Shown: one piece after another, positions 44,401 to 56,670 of the stretch
Numbering within the stretch: position 1 is the first letter of the stretch
How the letters are laid out: each line of letters begins with the position of its first letter
Source: Apophysomyces variabilis
Taxonomy: Eukaryota > Mucoromycota > Mucoromycetes > Mucorales > Mucoraceae
Assembly (NCBI GenBank): GCA_002749535.1
Contig: MZZL01000405.1
Location: 903,762 to 967,761, forward strand
Direction: 5' to 3'
Length of the DNA stretch: 64,000 nt
Made by a program: the position numbers and the translations under genes
The notes under the pieces: model-generated
The model's input: only the letters and a program-made list of their open reading frames with translations
Databases searched by the model: none
What the model was told of the DNA's origin: nothing

Positions 44401-46960
44401 TCCTGACCAACTGTATCCGCGGTGAGCTAATGCAATCGCGCACCATCATCTTGGTAACATCCGATCCTGGAACGTGGGCTCGCGATGCTGCACTCGTAGT
44501 TTCTGTCAATGCTGGTCGGGTTTCCTTGTTGAAAGACCGAGAGGGCGCTATCGATGAGTGGTTGGTATCGAATCAGCCACGTACAGACAAGTCGCTTGTC
44601 GTAACCGAAAATGATGTTGTTGAGACTTTATTTGACAGCGATAATGCCTATGCAGACGAGGACTTTTTTGATGAAAGTTCAGTCATGCGTGAATCAGTAC
44701 GTCAAACTAACGAAGAACCAAGAGAGGGTCATGTGTCAAAAAGTGCCGCTTATGCCAGTTATTTTACGGCATGCGGTGGTTGGCAGTTTTGGTCCTGTGC
44801 TATCGGGTTCACTATCTTAGCGCGACTTGCGAACATATCAGAAAGTTATTGGCTAAAGGAAGGTAACATAGCCTGGGCGCTTCTAGCCCTTGGAGCTGTG
44901 GACTCATGAAGAAAGAGTAGGAGTGGGCAACGGCAAAGCCGATTAGTACAACAAGGGACATTGCCGAAGGGGATTCAATGTCAATTAACCACTATATCAT
45001 GATCTATCTTGGCCTTTGCCTGTTAACTGTTGCTTGCAATTTTGCTCGTACTGTAGTACAGTATCGAGGATGTTTACGGGCTTCTAGTGGGTTATTTCTT
45101 GCTCTTCTGCAGTCTATATGCCATGCACCCTTGCAATTCTTTGAAGGAACTCCCCTGAGCGATATTATGAACCGCTTTAGCAAAGATATTGAAACTGTAG
45201 ATTGCACTCTCGGATGGCACGTTAATTTCTTGCTTCAGACAATATTTGGTGTCGTTGGTGTCGTTATTACTATTGGGGTAATTTTGCCTGAGTTCTTTTT
45301 AGTGAGCATCCTCGCAAGTAAGTGCAGAGGCATGTAAGTCATGAATCACTTACACTATCATAGCTATCGTTTATGGTTATATTGGGATGATCTACATACG
45401 GGCTTCAAGAGAATTGAAAAGGCTGAATGCCGACAGCAGGCCTCCTATCTACTCCTTATATTCGGATACATTGACCGGCTTGGTGACTATTCGGGCCTAT
45501 GGCGAGCAATGGTCGATGATGAAAAAGATGTTTCAATTATTGGATGACAATATGCGTCCTTTCTACACTTTATGGACAACCAATCGGTAAGAGTTTCGCT
45601 GCTAAGATCTTGCACACTGAAGATAATTATAGATGGCTGTTTATCCGTGTTGAAGTACTGGGTGCCTGCTTGTCATTGTTCATTGGCATATTATTGGTAT
45701 TCAAGATGGAGACCATGAATGCTGGTCTCGCTGGCATTGCGTTAACCTTTGCTACGAGTCTTTTGGAGTATATCTATTGGTTAATGAGACAGTCCACTAC
45801 AATCGATATGCACTTTGAATCTTTGGAACGGATCCGTGAATTTGGAGAGATGCCTCAAGAGCCACCAGGGATCGTGGAGGGTTCTCGTCCACCTGCTGCA
45901 GTAAGTTACAAGTTGTGAAAGAAAAAAGTCCTAAGCGTAGTTTTCTAGTGGCCAACCTCTGCCGCTATTCAGGTCCGTGATCTTATGGTAAGCTATAGCA
46001 TTGGGGATGACCTGATCTTGCGCCATGTATCTTTCAACATACTGGCTGGTGAAAAAATTGCCATGGTTGGAAGAGCTGGTGCGGAGATCCACGCACTTGT
46101 GTCCTGTCTTTTCCGATTCATGGATCCACTTCGAGGTTCTATTAAAATTGATGGTGTGAACATCGCCTGGGTAAAGACTCTAATAAGCAATGGTGGTGGG
46201 AAATACCTGATTCATACATCTAGATCGGTGTGGAGGATCTCCGTTCAAGGATAACGTATGTTTCTAAGGATGCGTGGTTGCTTAGTGGGACGGTAGGTAC
46301 AATGTCTATTTTTGAAGCTCATCTAACTTATGGCTCCATAGGTTCGCAGTAACCTTGATCCTTTTGGAGAATATGATGACTACGAACTTTGGCAGGTGTT
46401 ATATCGCGTATGTCTCGCTCTGCCTCCGTCGACAGATGAAGTTTCAAACGGTCAAGTCATGTATCCTGCAGTCATTCAAGATCTCGATATGGACCTTGGA
46501 AAGGATGGACGAAGACTTCCAGCGCCAGAGCGGCAATTGCTTTGTATAGCACGTGCGTTACTGCGCGACTGTACTAAACTTGTTGTCATCGAGGAAGCAC
46601 CCATGGGAGAGGCAGCAACAGAAATGATGGATCGAGTGATACAAAAGGAGTTTGAGGAATCGGTATGTGTATCAGCAGGGGAGTCCTGTTATTGACGCAC
46701 CTGGATTTAGACATTGATAATGATACCCTACCGTTTGCGAAGTGTAATGCGATACGATCGTGTACGTTTGTCTGTTGCTTCGGGAAGTTGTGCTGTATCT
46801 CTAATGCATATATGAAATATAGGTTATGGTGTTCGATCAAAGCGATCTAATAGAGTTTGATAAGCCTGAAGAACTTCTAAACGATAGCCAGGGTCTATTA
46901 CGGACATTGGTTGACAGAACGAAGAGCACTCTAGAATCAAACCAAACTAATAACGACTAA
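41481..46960 (+). CDS. ABCC/MRP-type ABC transporter with degenerate ATPase sites
   Basis: Full-length ABCC architecture: TMD0-like N-terminal segments (about 41590-42350), TMD1 (ITFGWMNALLRKAY, NPFFLRKLLNYLQD), NBD1, TMD2 and NBD2. NBD1 has Walker A GQRQSGKTSLLCALLGEM and Q-loop YAAQNPWIESGT, but its signature reads LTESQKQKISLARA instead of LSGGQ, and Walker B is TVLIDDVFHVFD. In NBD2 Walker A reads GRAGAEIHALVSCLF, with the catalytic Lys and Ser/Thr replaced. The Q-loop has K for Q (VSKDAWLLSGTV), the signature is LPAPERQLLCIARAL and Walker B VVIEEAPMGEA. The conserved His remains in LLLTHLDLD. About ten exons stay in frame, so it does not look like a simple pseudogene. The true start is uncertain; an exon ending SFGIGWLSKGD near 41521 probably precedes the one at 41580. 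Confidence 0.82.
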
Positions 46961-47265
46961 ACTTTTTGCATGTAAGTTGGTAATGTAACCTATGATCCTT
47001 CTTTCAGTGAACCAACATCCTTTTTGTTTTCCGTAGAATATCAGCTAGAACTAGTCAATATTTCCTTTTTTTTCAGAATAAAACATAAAGCATAAAAAAA
47101 AGATCACGCCATATTTTGTCAGAGAGACATGGTGGTCGCCAAATTTTTTGGTTCCCTTTTTATTGCTTTGAGACAAGAACCTCGTCCACTTCTAAGAGAG
47201 CCTTCGGGATTTGATGAGGAACTTTTTCTTTTTCGTGATGTATTAGGCAACGTTTCTATTATCGT

Positions 47266-47433
47266 TTAGTTCTTGCTTGCTTCGAGCTTGGCGTAGTAAG
47301 CATCACGACGCGCCATTTGAGGAAGGTGGTATTGTCTCCACCAGATCTCGCCAGCGACGTAACCGATAGAGAGACCCATAGCGATGTTGAACAACACTTG
47401 CTTCTTGAATTTGCCGGTGATGGGTTGAATCAT
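47266..47433 (-). CDS. COX9: Cytochrome c oxidase subunit 7A/COX9
   Basis: A 55-residue single-exon gene. Small subunit of respiratory complex IV in the mitochondrial inner membrane. It begins MIQPITGKFKKQVLFNIAMG, has one transmembrane helix (LFNIAMGLSIGYVAGEIWW), then a matrix/intermembrane tail RRDAYYAKLEASKN. The PITG-K start, WW pair at the helix end and R-x-x-Y/F-Y-A-x-LE close match the COX7A/Cox9 family in length and order. The 305 bases between it and the ABC gene stop (46961-47265) contain only T-rich 3' flank. The gene is easily missed because of its size. Confidence 0.88.
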   Translation of the reverse strand: MIQPITGKFKKQVLFNIAMGLSIGYVAGEIWWRQYHLPQMARRDAYYAKLEASKN

Positions 47434-48925
47434 GATTGGAGTTTACAGGGATAGAGTGGGGAGAGTGAACAGAAAGAACAAAACAAACACTGGGTTTACC
47501 ATATTTTGCGCGTTGTTTGAATTTTTTTGTTGCGTCATCGCGTACACTTTGGTCCGGACCGGATGGTGTATTTTTCTATTTCCAAAATCCGGCTAGCGGA
47601 TCAGCCTTCAGGATTCCCATCATACTGTTCCCTTAGCGATAAGCAAATCTTTATCCTTCAAACTCAGAAGCATTAGTTATTCTCGGATAAAATGGGAAAA
47701 TACAGAAGTGATATACCTTACTTCATTCTGGAACGGCTGTTTAGTAGCAGTTATAGTTTGGGAGATGTCAAGTCTCGCTCAAAGCGTGATCTGTGTAGTT
47801 ATACCCTGCCGAAAAGCGGATGGATACAGACATGTTCCTTCTAACTAACTGACCATTAGTTTACGTATTCAGAACCATATCAGTATTGATTTCTTAATAG
47901 CAAGAAGCAAGACCGCTGTAAACATGCTGTATCTTACATTGTCACGCGTCTAGAAAAAATGTCAAATCTCAAAGACGTCCTGCGAAAGCTTCAGTCACGC
48001 AGTGGACAGAGGCGATATCGATTCCTCGAGGCAACTTACGCTTAGTGATAGTTCGTGACAAACTCAGTATTTCCAAATCAACCCTACATTACTTTTCCAT
48101 CCAGTCATTGCACGTTCTCCTATGATTGCGAAGGTGAGCCTCGTGCCGTGAATTAAGAATCAGTGGCGGGTAACACAGGAACACACGATGCAATACAGAA
48201 AACGATATCCGATAGAATTTAAACCAGAATGTACAGCTTTTTTTGACGTAAACAAAACTGCAGGAGCAGTAATTGAACCATGAGTGCGTTAGGCTATGAA
48301 GTGACCCTATTCATTCTTAACGCTATTACCTGGAGGAATAGATGATACTTTTCGGATGCGTTATCCGGAAAAGGTTACGTTTCTCAGCACGTGCTGATTG
48401 GATACCGATCATTGTTTGCATGAACGGGGCATATCCAGTCCAAGAAGGTTGCCTATGAATGGAGGTTAGAGTAAACAAGTAGAGTCTTTTGATAGAGAAG
48501 AAAATTGGTTATGCTAAGAGCGAAAGGTTACTTGTTGGTCTCCTGCGGTTAATGTTGACTTCGCGGTGAAACACACAACATTTGGTTTTGGTGCGCAAAA
48601 AAAGGAAAAAACGAGTGGTTCTATTTTTAGAAAGAGCGTTTTTACTTTTTTTTTTTGGTTCCCAGTTCATATCGTCCCTGTTACCTTGGTCGCCCAGAGA
48701 GAGAGTGCTTTCACCCCTTTTTCCGTCTCTTGTCGGGTTTCCCTCTTTCTCTTTTTGCCTCCTTCTCTCTTTTTCTTCCCTTCCATTCTCCCTTTGCTTG
48801 CTCTTTTACTATTATTGATTCTTTACTCCCCTTTTTCCGATAGTTGATACTCGAGAGTGAGGGCGAAAATACAATAAGAAAGAGCAACATAGTTCGTTTA
48901 TAGAAAACTTTTTTTACTGTTGCAA
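47434..48925. other. Intergenic with a pyrimidine-rich promoter tract
   Basis: No gene is seen from 47434 to 48560. A run of about 150 bases of nearly pure C/T (about 48690-48840) lies 90-240 bases before the membrane-protein ATG. Such tracts are common promoter elements of highly expressed fungal genes. An A-rich leader follows. Confidence 0.5.
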
Positions 48926-49564
48926 ATGGCTGCCTTTGATCCACGGCGCCGATCTATCTCCAACATGCTATGGATGATTTTCATCCTTGCAGTGTCTGTC
49001 GCGCGGGCGCAAGACACAACGGGAGGAATATCAGCAACAACCATTCCTACGACGCTTCTCTGTACGGCCGGAGACAATTGCTCCTCCGCTGTTGTCAACG
49101 CAACCTCAACGACCGGCAGTAACAACCCCACGGTTACTCCCACTACCACGACCGCCAGTCTGTCTAATACCGTTTCTGTTCCGTCTCTTACCTCAACCAG
49201 CAGCAATGGCACCTCCAGTTCTTTGCCTCCGCCCATTACGTATATGCCCATTCCTAGTGTGGACCCGACGGGATGGAACGGTAACACCAACGCGCCACCT
49301 AGCAATAACGAGAGCTGGCTCAAGCAACATAACCGATTTGTGTTTGTCATCGTGCTCGGTGTATTGGTATTATCATTGATCATTTGGTATATTGTGAAGA
49401 GTGTGCGGGGCATGCAAAAGCGACTGGAACGCGAAAATCAAGCTCAAATGCTCATGATGCAACAAGCCACGGGTGGTGCTCGCATTATTCCGGAAACCGA
49501 AGGCTATAAGATGGATACACTTCCTCCACCTGCCCAAGCATCCTCTTCTCCTCCTCGCTATTAA
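48926..49564 (+). CDS. Mucin-like single-pass membrane protein, unknown
   Basis: An uninterrupted frame of 212 residues. The N-terminus has a short basic stretch then a hydrophobic signal (MLWMIFILAVSVARA). The ectodomain of about 100 residues is Ser/Thr-rich with several N-x-S/T sites (NCSS, NATS, NGTS) and a proline-rich end. A transmembrane helix (FVFVIVLGVLVLSLIIWYIV) is followed by a cytoplasmic tail with a coiled-coil-like QKRLERENQAQMLMMQQ and a proline/serine end PPPAQASSSPPRY. The layout is that of a fungal cell-wall sensor of the Wsc/Mid2 kind or a Skg6-like protein, but no cysteine WSC domain is present. The start is the ATG at 48926. Confidence 0.75.
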   Translation: MAAFDPRRRSISNMLWMIFILAVSVARAQDTTGGISATTIPTTLLCTAGDNCSSAVVNATSTTGSNNPTVTPTTTTASLSNTVSVPSLTSTSSNGTSSSLPPPITYMPIPSVDPTGWNGNTNAPPSNNESWLKQHNRFVFVIVLGVLVLSLIIWYIVKSVRGMQKRLERENQAQMLMMQQATGGARIIPETEGYKMDTLPPPAQASSSPPRY

Positions 49565-51678
49565 TTTTCGCTTGTGTAATATATTTCTTTTTGGGAAGGG
49601 ATGGCCAGGGTCACCCAACTGAATTCTTTTTCCGCAGACCGTTCGAGAACATCAGATTTCATCAAAATAACGCCCTAAATAAAGAAAAAACATCTGTTAA
49701 TTTATTGATTCATTGGGGCAAAAATCAACTTCTATCCTGCAAAAGATAAACATCACATTTACTACTACTTCTTTCTGTCTCTCTCTTTGTATTTTGCTTC
49801 TCTTTCACACGTGGCCCCTTGTTTTTCTGTCAACAGCGAGGGACTGAACTAAGCTTTTGGTGAAACTGTACTTCAAGTTTTGTGCAAACTCGTACTTTTT
49901 ACATTGAAAAAAAAATGCCAGCCCGTTGTTCTCGGGGATCAACTCCATATTTATCTTGTTGATTGCTTTTCACTATGACGATACTGATTACTTGTCATAG
50001 AAACATGTTTCCCTTTAAAAGAATTGACAAAGGAGGCTGAGGCTTTTCGAAACGCTTATACTTTATGGATCAGTAAACTTTTTCGGGGCAATACTTTGCA
50101 TTTGGCGGAATCGCGCTAGTTCACCTCGCTAAACTTTAACTGGTCTCATTTAAGACCTTTTGATTGAAAAAGGAACTGTTTGGGTGACCGGGTCCGCTGA
50201 AACGAACTGGTCCGAAGATACTGTTCCAACTGCGTTACTTTCATGTTATATCTCTTACGGTCACTGTCTTCAAATGTATGGAGAACCATGTCAATAAAGG
50301 TGATCCTATGCCATTTTGAAAACTCTATGATGGGAGGCAGCGATCGGATGTATCCTACTTGGAAAGACACCTGCTTGGGCGCTTCAGAGTCACCGGTTCT
50401 CCAATCCGGCCTGACCTTTAACAGAGTGTATCCCCAGTATTATCGTACGGTTCATTGTCGTTTTATACGCACTGGATGCGCTTTAAAGAGTGTATTTATT
50501 ACAACAACAGTCTGCACCGAACCGATCCGACCCGACCCGAACCGTTACAGGCAATCAGTTGGTTAGGCACCAGCGAAAAATTGCCTCTCATAGAAGCAAA
50601 AAAAATCCTTCTTTTTCTCATCTTTCTCTCTATCGCTATCATTTTGTAATCCAGGAATAAGCATAATCTCGAGTAACAAACGTCGAAACTTTATTGCAAA
50701 CAGGGAAATTGCAGGGAAGGAAACAGGATTAGACTCCAGAGACACTGGCAAGCTCCTATCGACCCTTAAACATAGGGAAACTTCCATTTGTTGATGGGTA
50801 TGTTACTGCGTGGTGTAGAGCGGATATCCTACCGAGAATCTGAAACAAAAAAAAAGATCGATGCAGTAGTCTACTTGTTATAGTAGGCTTGGGAATGGAC
50901 AATGTTGACAGTGCACAAGCGGTAGCTCTGCTTTTTCATTGGTGAACCTCTTTTTTACTGCCCGACTCTAGAAACCATGCACCTGCATGTTTGCTTTGCA
51001 TTTCCGTTCAGCCGTCAATGTTAAGAAAAACCCGGGCTTTCCCTAGCGTGTGCCTCTTCCTACAAAATTCTGTAGGACCTTTGTACCATTGATATTTATC
51101 TTCAGTTATAGACCGGTATATATGCAATGATACATCATGCTTGAGAGAACATTTCTTTCTTTTTGTCTATAGGTCAAAACCTATGTCTTGCATGATACGT
51201 TTGTCGATGCACTGTTTCCTTGGTAATAACAAACATAAACCTGAAATGATATGCTTGCTCATGTCATTTCCTTACAAATGCTATATATATATATATATTG
51301 GCTACTTGGCTATAATGCTCTTTATACACCTACTCCTTTTGCCTGTTTATAAAGATATAGTACAAAGATGATGTGGTTAATCAAATTGACTTTCTCATAA
51401 GCCTCTGTCTGAACTAGCGCTTACAACAATGGTCAATATTTGCGAAAATTATGGACTAGTAGTAGGAAAGGGCATCATTATAGTTATTGTTCGATATTTC
51501 GCCACTAGTCATAGTGGAATGGAGCTATTCTGACCGAGCTTAAGGTGAAGTCCGATTTATAGTGTCAATAACGTTGTGCGGGTAGCGGCGAAAGGTGACG
51601 TCGTGTTGTTTTTTCCAAAAGTCGTTTTCGGAGCCTGCGATCCCATTTTTGTTATTTTCCTTCAAAGATACACATATC
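49565..51678. other. Intergenic, no confident gene
   Basis: Two kilobases without a recognisable product. At 50518-50550 there is a short GAACCGATCCGACCCGACCC-type run resembling the hAT subterminal repeats at 36.6 kb. A possible terminal exon on the minus strand near 50770-50850 has an acceptor-like site but no identifiable protein. A (TA)n run lies at about 51281-51299. Confidence 0.4.
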
Positions 51679-51992
51679 ATGAGTTTGCTCAGCAGCGTGT
51701 CTGGCTTCGCAGGCTTTGGCGTCCTTGTCCGCGCCTTCGCCCTTGGATTGCAGAAGCGCCCTATTTTCTCCAGTAAGCTTTAATGACGAGAAATGGAAAA
51801 AAAAGTAAACTGATAGCAATGCAAAAAGATCCTAGCTCCCATGCTTTAGCCGCTGGCATTTTTGGTGCTGCAGGTTACTTCACTTACAATGTTATCGAAC
51901 GACAGACCGCGATGATTGAGGGCAAGAAGGATCTATTGCTCAAGAACCGAGCACACGCTGAAGAGCTCGCCCAACAGCACAGCACCGCTTAG
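51679..51992 (+). CDS. Small mitochondrial membrane protein, possibly a complex I accessory subunit
   Basis: Two exons (51679-51772, 51829-51992) give 85 residues. It has two predicted membrane helices (FAGFGVLVRAFALGL and ALAAGIFGAAGYFTYNVI) and a charged C-terminal helix (ERQTAMIEGKKDLLLKNR). RPIFSN followed by a glycine-rich helix and an E-R-Q turn resembles small NADH dehydrogenase accessory subunits of fungi, but I am not sure which. Intron of 56 bases with GT...AG. The reading frame crosses the intron cleanly. Confidence 0.65.
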
Positions 51993-52565
51993 AAGGAGAA
52001 AAACAACAAACCGATTTCACTTAGGAAATAAAACCTATATAAAGGAAACGAAAATGAACGTATTTATGCTACGGAAAACATCGTTCGTTCATTGCTATCC
52101 GAAACGCTTGTGAGACGAGAAATCATAATATCTTGGAATGATATATCTATCTAACAAGGTGTAACGCGGGAATAAGATAGGGCACAGGGTATGAACAGAT
52201 GAAGCGGATTCAAATGGTGCATATGTGGAATCATACGTGTGTTTATTCTTAATCAAGAGACGAGCCAAATGATGATTGTCGTGCATCATCTATTCATTTG
52301 ATACAATATCCCATCCGAGAAATTCATCTGTGTTGTCCACAAGTTACGCATCATGGATATGTTTAATTGCACAAAACGCAATCTGTTTTTTACTGCCATG
52401 TTATTTCTACACTTTCTAAGAAACCTACCAAAATGCATCTGTTATCCATCTACTGCAAGTATCAATACCCTGAAGGCTCCATTCCATGGATTGCTATTAC
52501 TATCGATAATCTCCAATTCATCGATGAGAAACGAGAAATAGGGTTTCACGAAAATTTTATGTAAA
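51993..52565. other. Intergenic between converging genes
   Basis: 3' flanks of the small mitochondrial gene (plus) and MTG2 (minus). No gene is seen. Confidence 0.5.
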
Positions 52566-54046
52566 TCACAGGAGATCGTCTTCCTCGTGTTCTTCCTCTT
52601 GGCGTTGCTTTAATGCCATTTCTTCTGCTCGGATGCGCTCGACATGTCTTCTGAGTTCTGATGTGAGTTTCATGATATTTTTCTCATATCGAGCAGAAAC
52701 AGGCACCACTGGGATTCCCGTGGCTTCCGTTTGCAGTCGCATTAGGTTATCCTTGGCCACCTGGACCTGATCTGCCTTATTGGCGACGATCAAGGCTTGG
52801 CGACGTGTCAGGCCTGGGCGGTATGCCTCAAGCTCTTCTTGCAGTGTTCTTAAATCTTCCCATGGTGCTGGGCCGCTTAGGTCGAGCACGTACACGAGAA
52901 CCTTGGCCCGCTCTACGTGTCGCAAGAAAGCATGACCCAAACCAACATTACGGTGGGCACCACGAATTAATCCAGGAATATCGGTCACGGTCAACTGAAA
53001 TTGATCAGCATAATCGACCGTACCCACGAATGGATGAAGTGTTGTGAAAGCATAGGATCCTTGTTTGGGATGCGCATTGGAAATCGCACCCAGAAGAGTC
53101 GATTTCCCAGCGTTGGGTAGCCCCACTAAACCAATATCGGCAATGGTCTTTAGTTCTAATTCTATTTCCCGTCGTTCGCCTGGTCGTCCACGCGTAGCAA
53201 ACTTAGGCGATCGGTTTTCCGTCGTCAGAAAATGAGGGTTGCCATAACCACCTGCGCCACCGCGACATACGACGATTTCCTGATCATGTGCCATCAAATC
53301 GATGTGAATGTGCTCTCTTTTTTCGTTTCTTGCTCTCCAGCGTAGGTACTTATCCTCCTCGTCCATCATTCGTTCTGCTTGCTTAAAGAAATCAACACGT
53401 CCGTCCATGATAGGTATGGGCTCTGCACGTGGATAGTACACCCAGCGTCTCTCCCTCTGCCGTTGTAATCTTTCCTCTTCATCGACGTCCTCTTCCTCCT
53501 CTTTTGTTTTTCTGTTTTCGCGAACCACTTCACGGACCACTGTTCCTACAGGCACCCGAATAACCAAATCCTGTCCCATCGTACCATGCTGTCCACCACC
53601 TATGCCATTGCCGCCGCGCTTGGCTGAGCATATATGACCAAGGTGGCGAAGACTAGTCTCATCGGTGGAAGCTCGTATGACTACGTTCCCACCCCTTCCA
53701 CCGTTTCCGCCGTTCGGTGGACCTTTTGCAAGAAACTTTTCGCGATGGAATGAAACGCAACCATCACCACCATCACCTCCTTTAGCAATGACTCGGACGA
53801 AGTCAATGAATTGACGGCCCTTTTTCGTCCAGTTTCCTCAATTAGGTGTTTCTTTCTTGTCATGCTTCATTCTTTTACCTTTCCGCGTAGCTTGTAGCTG
53901 ACTGATCTCGGTTTCAAAGTTTCCTCGCCACTCGACTCCTGTGCAATGGTATTATACAACCGCGTGTGGAATGACCATGCCACCGAGCCATAGTAAGGTC
54001 TGGTTGTTCTCGAAATGAAGACAGGACACCTTGCCAAGCTAAGCAT
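52566..54046 (-). CDS. MTG2: Mitochondrial Obg-family GTPase (MTG2)
   Basis: GTPase acting in maturation of the large mitochondrial ribosomal subunit. The main exon, 53836-52566, encodes the glycine-rich Obg domain (FIDFVRVIAKGGDGGDGCVS, GPPNGGNGGRGGNVVI) with a charged insert of about 110 residues, then the G domain: G1 GLPNAGKST, switch/G2 TTLHPFVG, G3 TDIPGLIRG, G4 NKAD, G5 VSAR. The C-terminal tail is acidic. A likely mitochondrial presequence exon (54046-53879, MLSLARCPVFISRTTRPYYG, arginine-rich) precedes it. The visible donor/acceptor pair between them is off by one base in phase, so the border, or one base of sequence, needs correction. The long open frame extending upstream of 54046 is probably chance. 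Confidence 0.87.
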
Positions 54047-56670
54047 TACTGAGAATCGGTTGGGAGAAAAAATTTTGTACTTTACATTCCGGTTCAAGGA
54101 TTTGCATAAAAGTGACGCCCATGGCTGTACAATACAACTTGCCTCGTTTCTGCTGTCTACTACATTTTTGAACGAAGCATACACATCGTCGTAGGTTTGC
54201 CTACGCCTACTGTAACTCTGCGTTCTCCATCCATTCTTTACCGTTTTAAGCAGAGCAACGCATGGTATGAGGTTACTGATTCGAGGGTTCATCCCGCAAA
54301 CCAGCGCTGTTAACTGGTTTATTAGCATCAAGCTACCTTCAAACTTTGTAGCCAAGGAACAACAATAAGAATATACGCAACGGTCAACATAGTCTTTTTC
54401 TGATTTTAACCTGATTGATCGTAAGCTTCTTAAGAAGCTGCAGAGAGAATTAAGTAGGAGTACTGGTCTCACATCGAGAACATATGCGCTTCTATCCTGA
54501 CTCACTATCGCCATATAAAGCTCTGTATCGCTGCATTCTCGAAAACGCATAAATGTTCCGTGCTGAAGTGCCAGACTTGCAGAGACAACATATTCAGTTT
54601 TCGCAACCCAGTGAGCGGTACTCGTCTGACTCCTTTCTTGCAGGGTAAAAATGCTCGAAACATTATCTGTATCGCTAACGCGGTTTCTAGGGCACAGGCT
54701 AATTCGATAGTACCGGTTCATTTCCAATACTCTTATTGCTCATTTAATCTTGCATTTATTGTGTTTTTCCTATTTGCCTGCGTGTTTCTATTTTTTATTT
54801 GCGGAATCAAAAAAAATGCTTTTGCATGATTGGATGAAAATAATTGCGGTCAGACTACCCTTCTTTGCGTACAGTCGTGTCATTGCATTATCTATGACAA
54901 GATACTAAGCGTTCATTCCGTGGCAATCCAATCTTTTGTGATTGTCTAATAGACAAAGTTTAAGATAAAATAGAAGAAAAGGAGAACATAACTACATTCA
55001 GGGAAAATAAAAGTGGAATATAAGGCAATACAATTGAGCAGAACCAGAATTGGGATACATTTCCCAGACAGCTTCTGATACCATAACTTACAAAAACGGA
55101 TATGATAGCATCAATGACGTATAGAAACGAACGAAGAGGGTTTATTTCCTCTACAGATGTCCCATTCTGTTCAAGACCTTCTATCAGACTGAATCCATTT
55201 TTACTCTTGGGAGAATTGTTGTGTTATCTCTGAATTGTTGTCATCCATAAGACATCCATCGATTTCTTATCCATGACTGTGGTCTTTGGTTTCAGTGACC
55301 CGAGCAATGTAAACGCGTAGGGACAACACCTTTTCAATTCTTTGGCTCTGTTATCCAAAACATCCCCGGTATGTACTTCGCATTGATCATATGTACAGAA
55401 TGACTGATGTCTCTCTTCTGCAACCTTTAGCCTGCATGACCTCTGTCCCGAAGCACCTTGGTTGTGTGAGTAAGCTCCCTGCACTCCACTAGGTAAGTGA
55501 AAAAGAAATCTTGTCTGTTTATGCATAGTGTCATTCATTATCTTCTGCTTCCAAGTCCTTGCCAGGTGTTGCATCGCTTCAAGTCCTCTGCAGTGCGTTA
55601 CACTCTAACCGGCCACTCATGGAAGCCGTGTCTCTCTCTCGCCGTCCCCCACCGATACAGGTGCGGGGCCGGCCTCTACTTTTGGGTAGGATTACCCTTG
55701 GGGGGTAAGTAAACAAAAAAAGAATGTCAAGCTATCCTTCCATTTACTAACCATGAACATTCTTTTACGCTGCTCAAATGAATTTTGTGTCCACGGAAGG
55801 GACAAGTTCACGTAAGTAAAATATATTTCCCGCGTAATCCATTTACTAATGAAGCTTATTTATATCCCTTTTAGCGCTAACTTGATCCTTTCATGGATGC
55901 AAAATTTACTTTAGAGTAGCGTAAAAAATTGTTCAATGAACAGTATGTCTTGATCGCACTCTTCCTTATCTTATCGAGGAGCTTGTCGCCGAGACGCTGT
56001 CAAATTCCTCTAGTTTCCCACGAAATGTCGCAATAAGCCGTCCTGAAGATTCCCACCAACTTTAGCCTAGTGATCTGACGGGTGTCACGAAAGTCAAGCG
56101 ATGCGTGTCAAGTTAGATAGTGTTTCAAACAAAGCTCGCTAGGACACGTTCGCTCTTTTATTATCTGACAGCGATTGGTTTGCTAATTAATACGGTCTAC
56201 TCAACTTTATGCTGCGTTATCCGTGTACAGTTTTGCGTTTAGCTCCGTCTTTTTCTAATGTCATAGCTCAAAGTCTGTGACGTTTACAGCGTGGTCAAAG
56301 CATCGTACAAGCATTTAACTCTCTATTCCATATATGGCATACGCCACACGAAAACAACCTTGTTGACACTATGAAAATAAGGGGTTGCCAACTGCAACTA
56401 GATACTCTTCCTATGCACAAAGTCCATTTAAGCAAAGATATTGTTTGATTGATATGTCTTAACCTACATACATACACATCCTGTTGAAAACTTAGACCAG
56501 AATACAGGATGAAACAGTGTAACCAAAGAAAGTGACACAAATTTAGCCACAATTTACGCCTTAGTAGATCACATCTAGTGTCTTTGACGGGAAGAACCCG
56601 GAATCGTGGAATCAAACAATTGATTATAAAAGAAGACGACGACAGGTGGAATAGATTTTCTTTAACAACC
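54047..56670. other. Long region without a confident gene
   Basis: A minus-strand open frame continues from the MTG2 presequence to 54727 without family motifs. Minus 55574-55224 holds a 116-codon frame (EVHTGDVLDNRAKELKRCCP) that I do not recognise. The rest is AT-rich. Possible gene fragments only. Confidence 0.4.

Noticed and set aside
48898..49413. 171-codon minus-strand frame
   Set aside because: Antisense of the Ser/Thr-rich membrane protein. Low-complexity codons open the opposite strand.
51281..51299. TA microsatellite
   Set aside because: A short (TA)n run in intergenic DNA. Common and without visible role.
53867..54727. 286-codon open frame upstream of MTG2
   Set aside because: Only the last 56 codons look like protein (mitochondrial presequence). 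The upstream part has no motif and no ATG context better than that at 54046.
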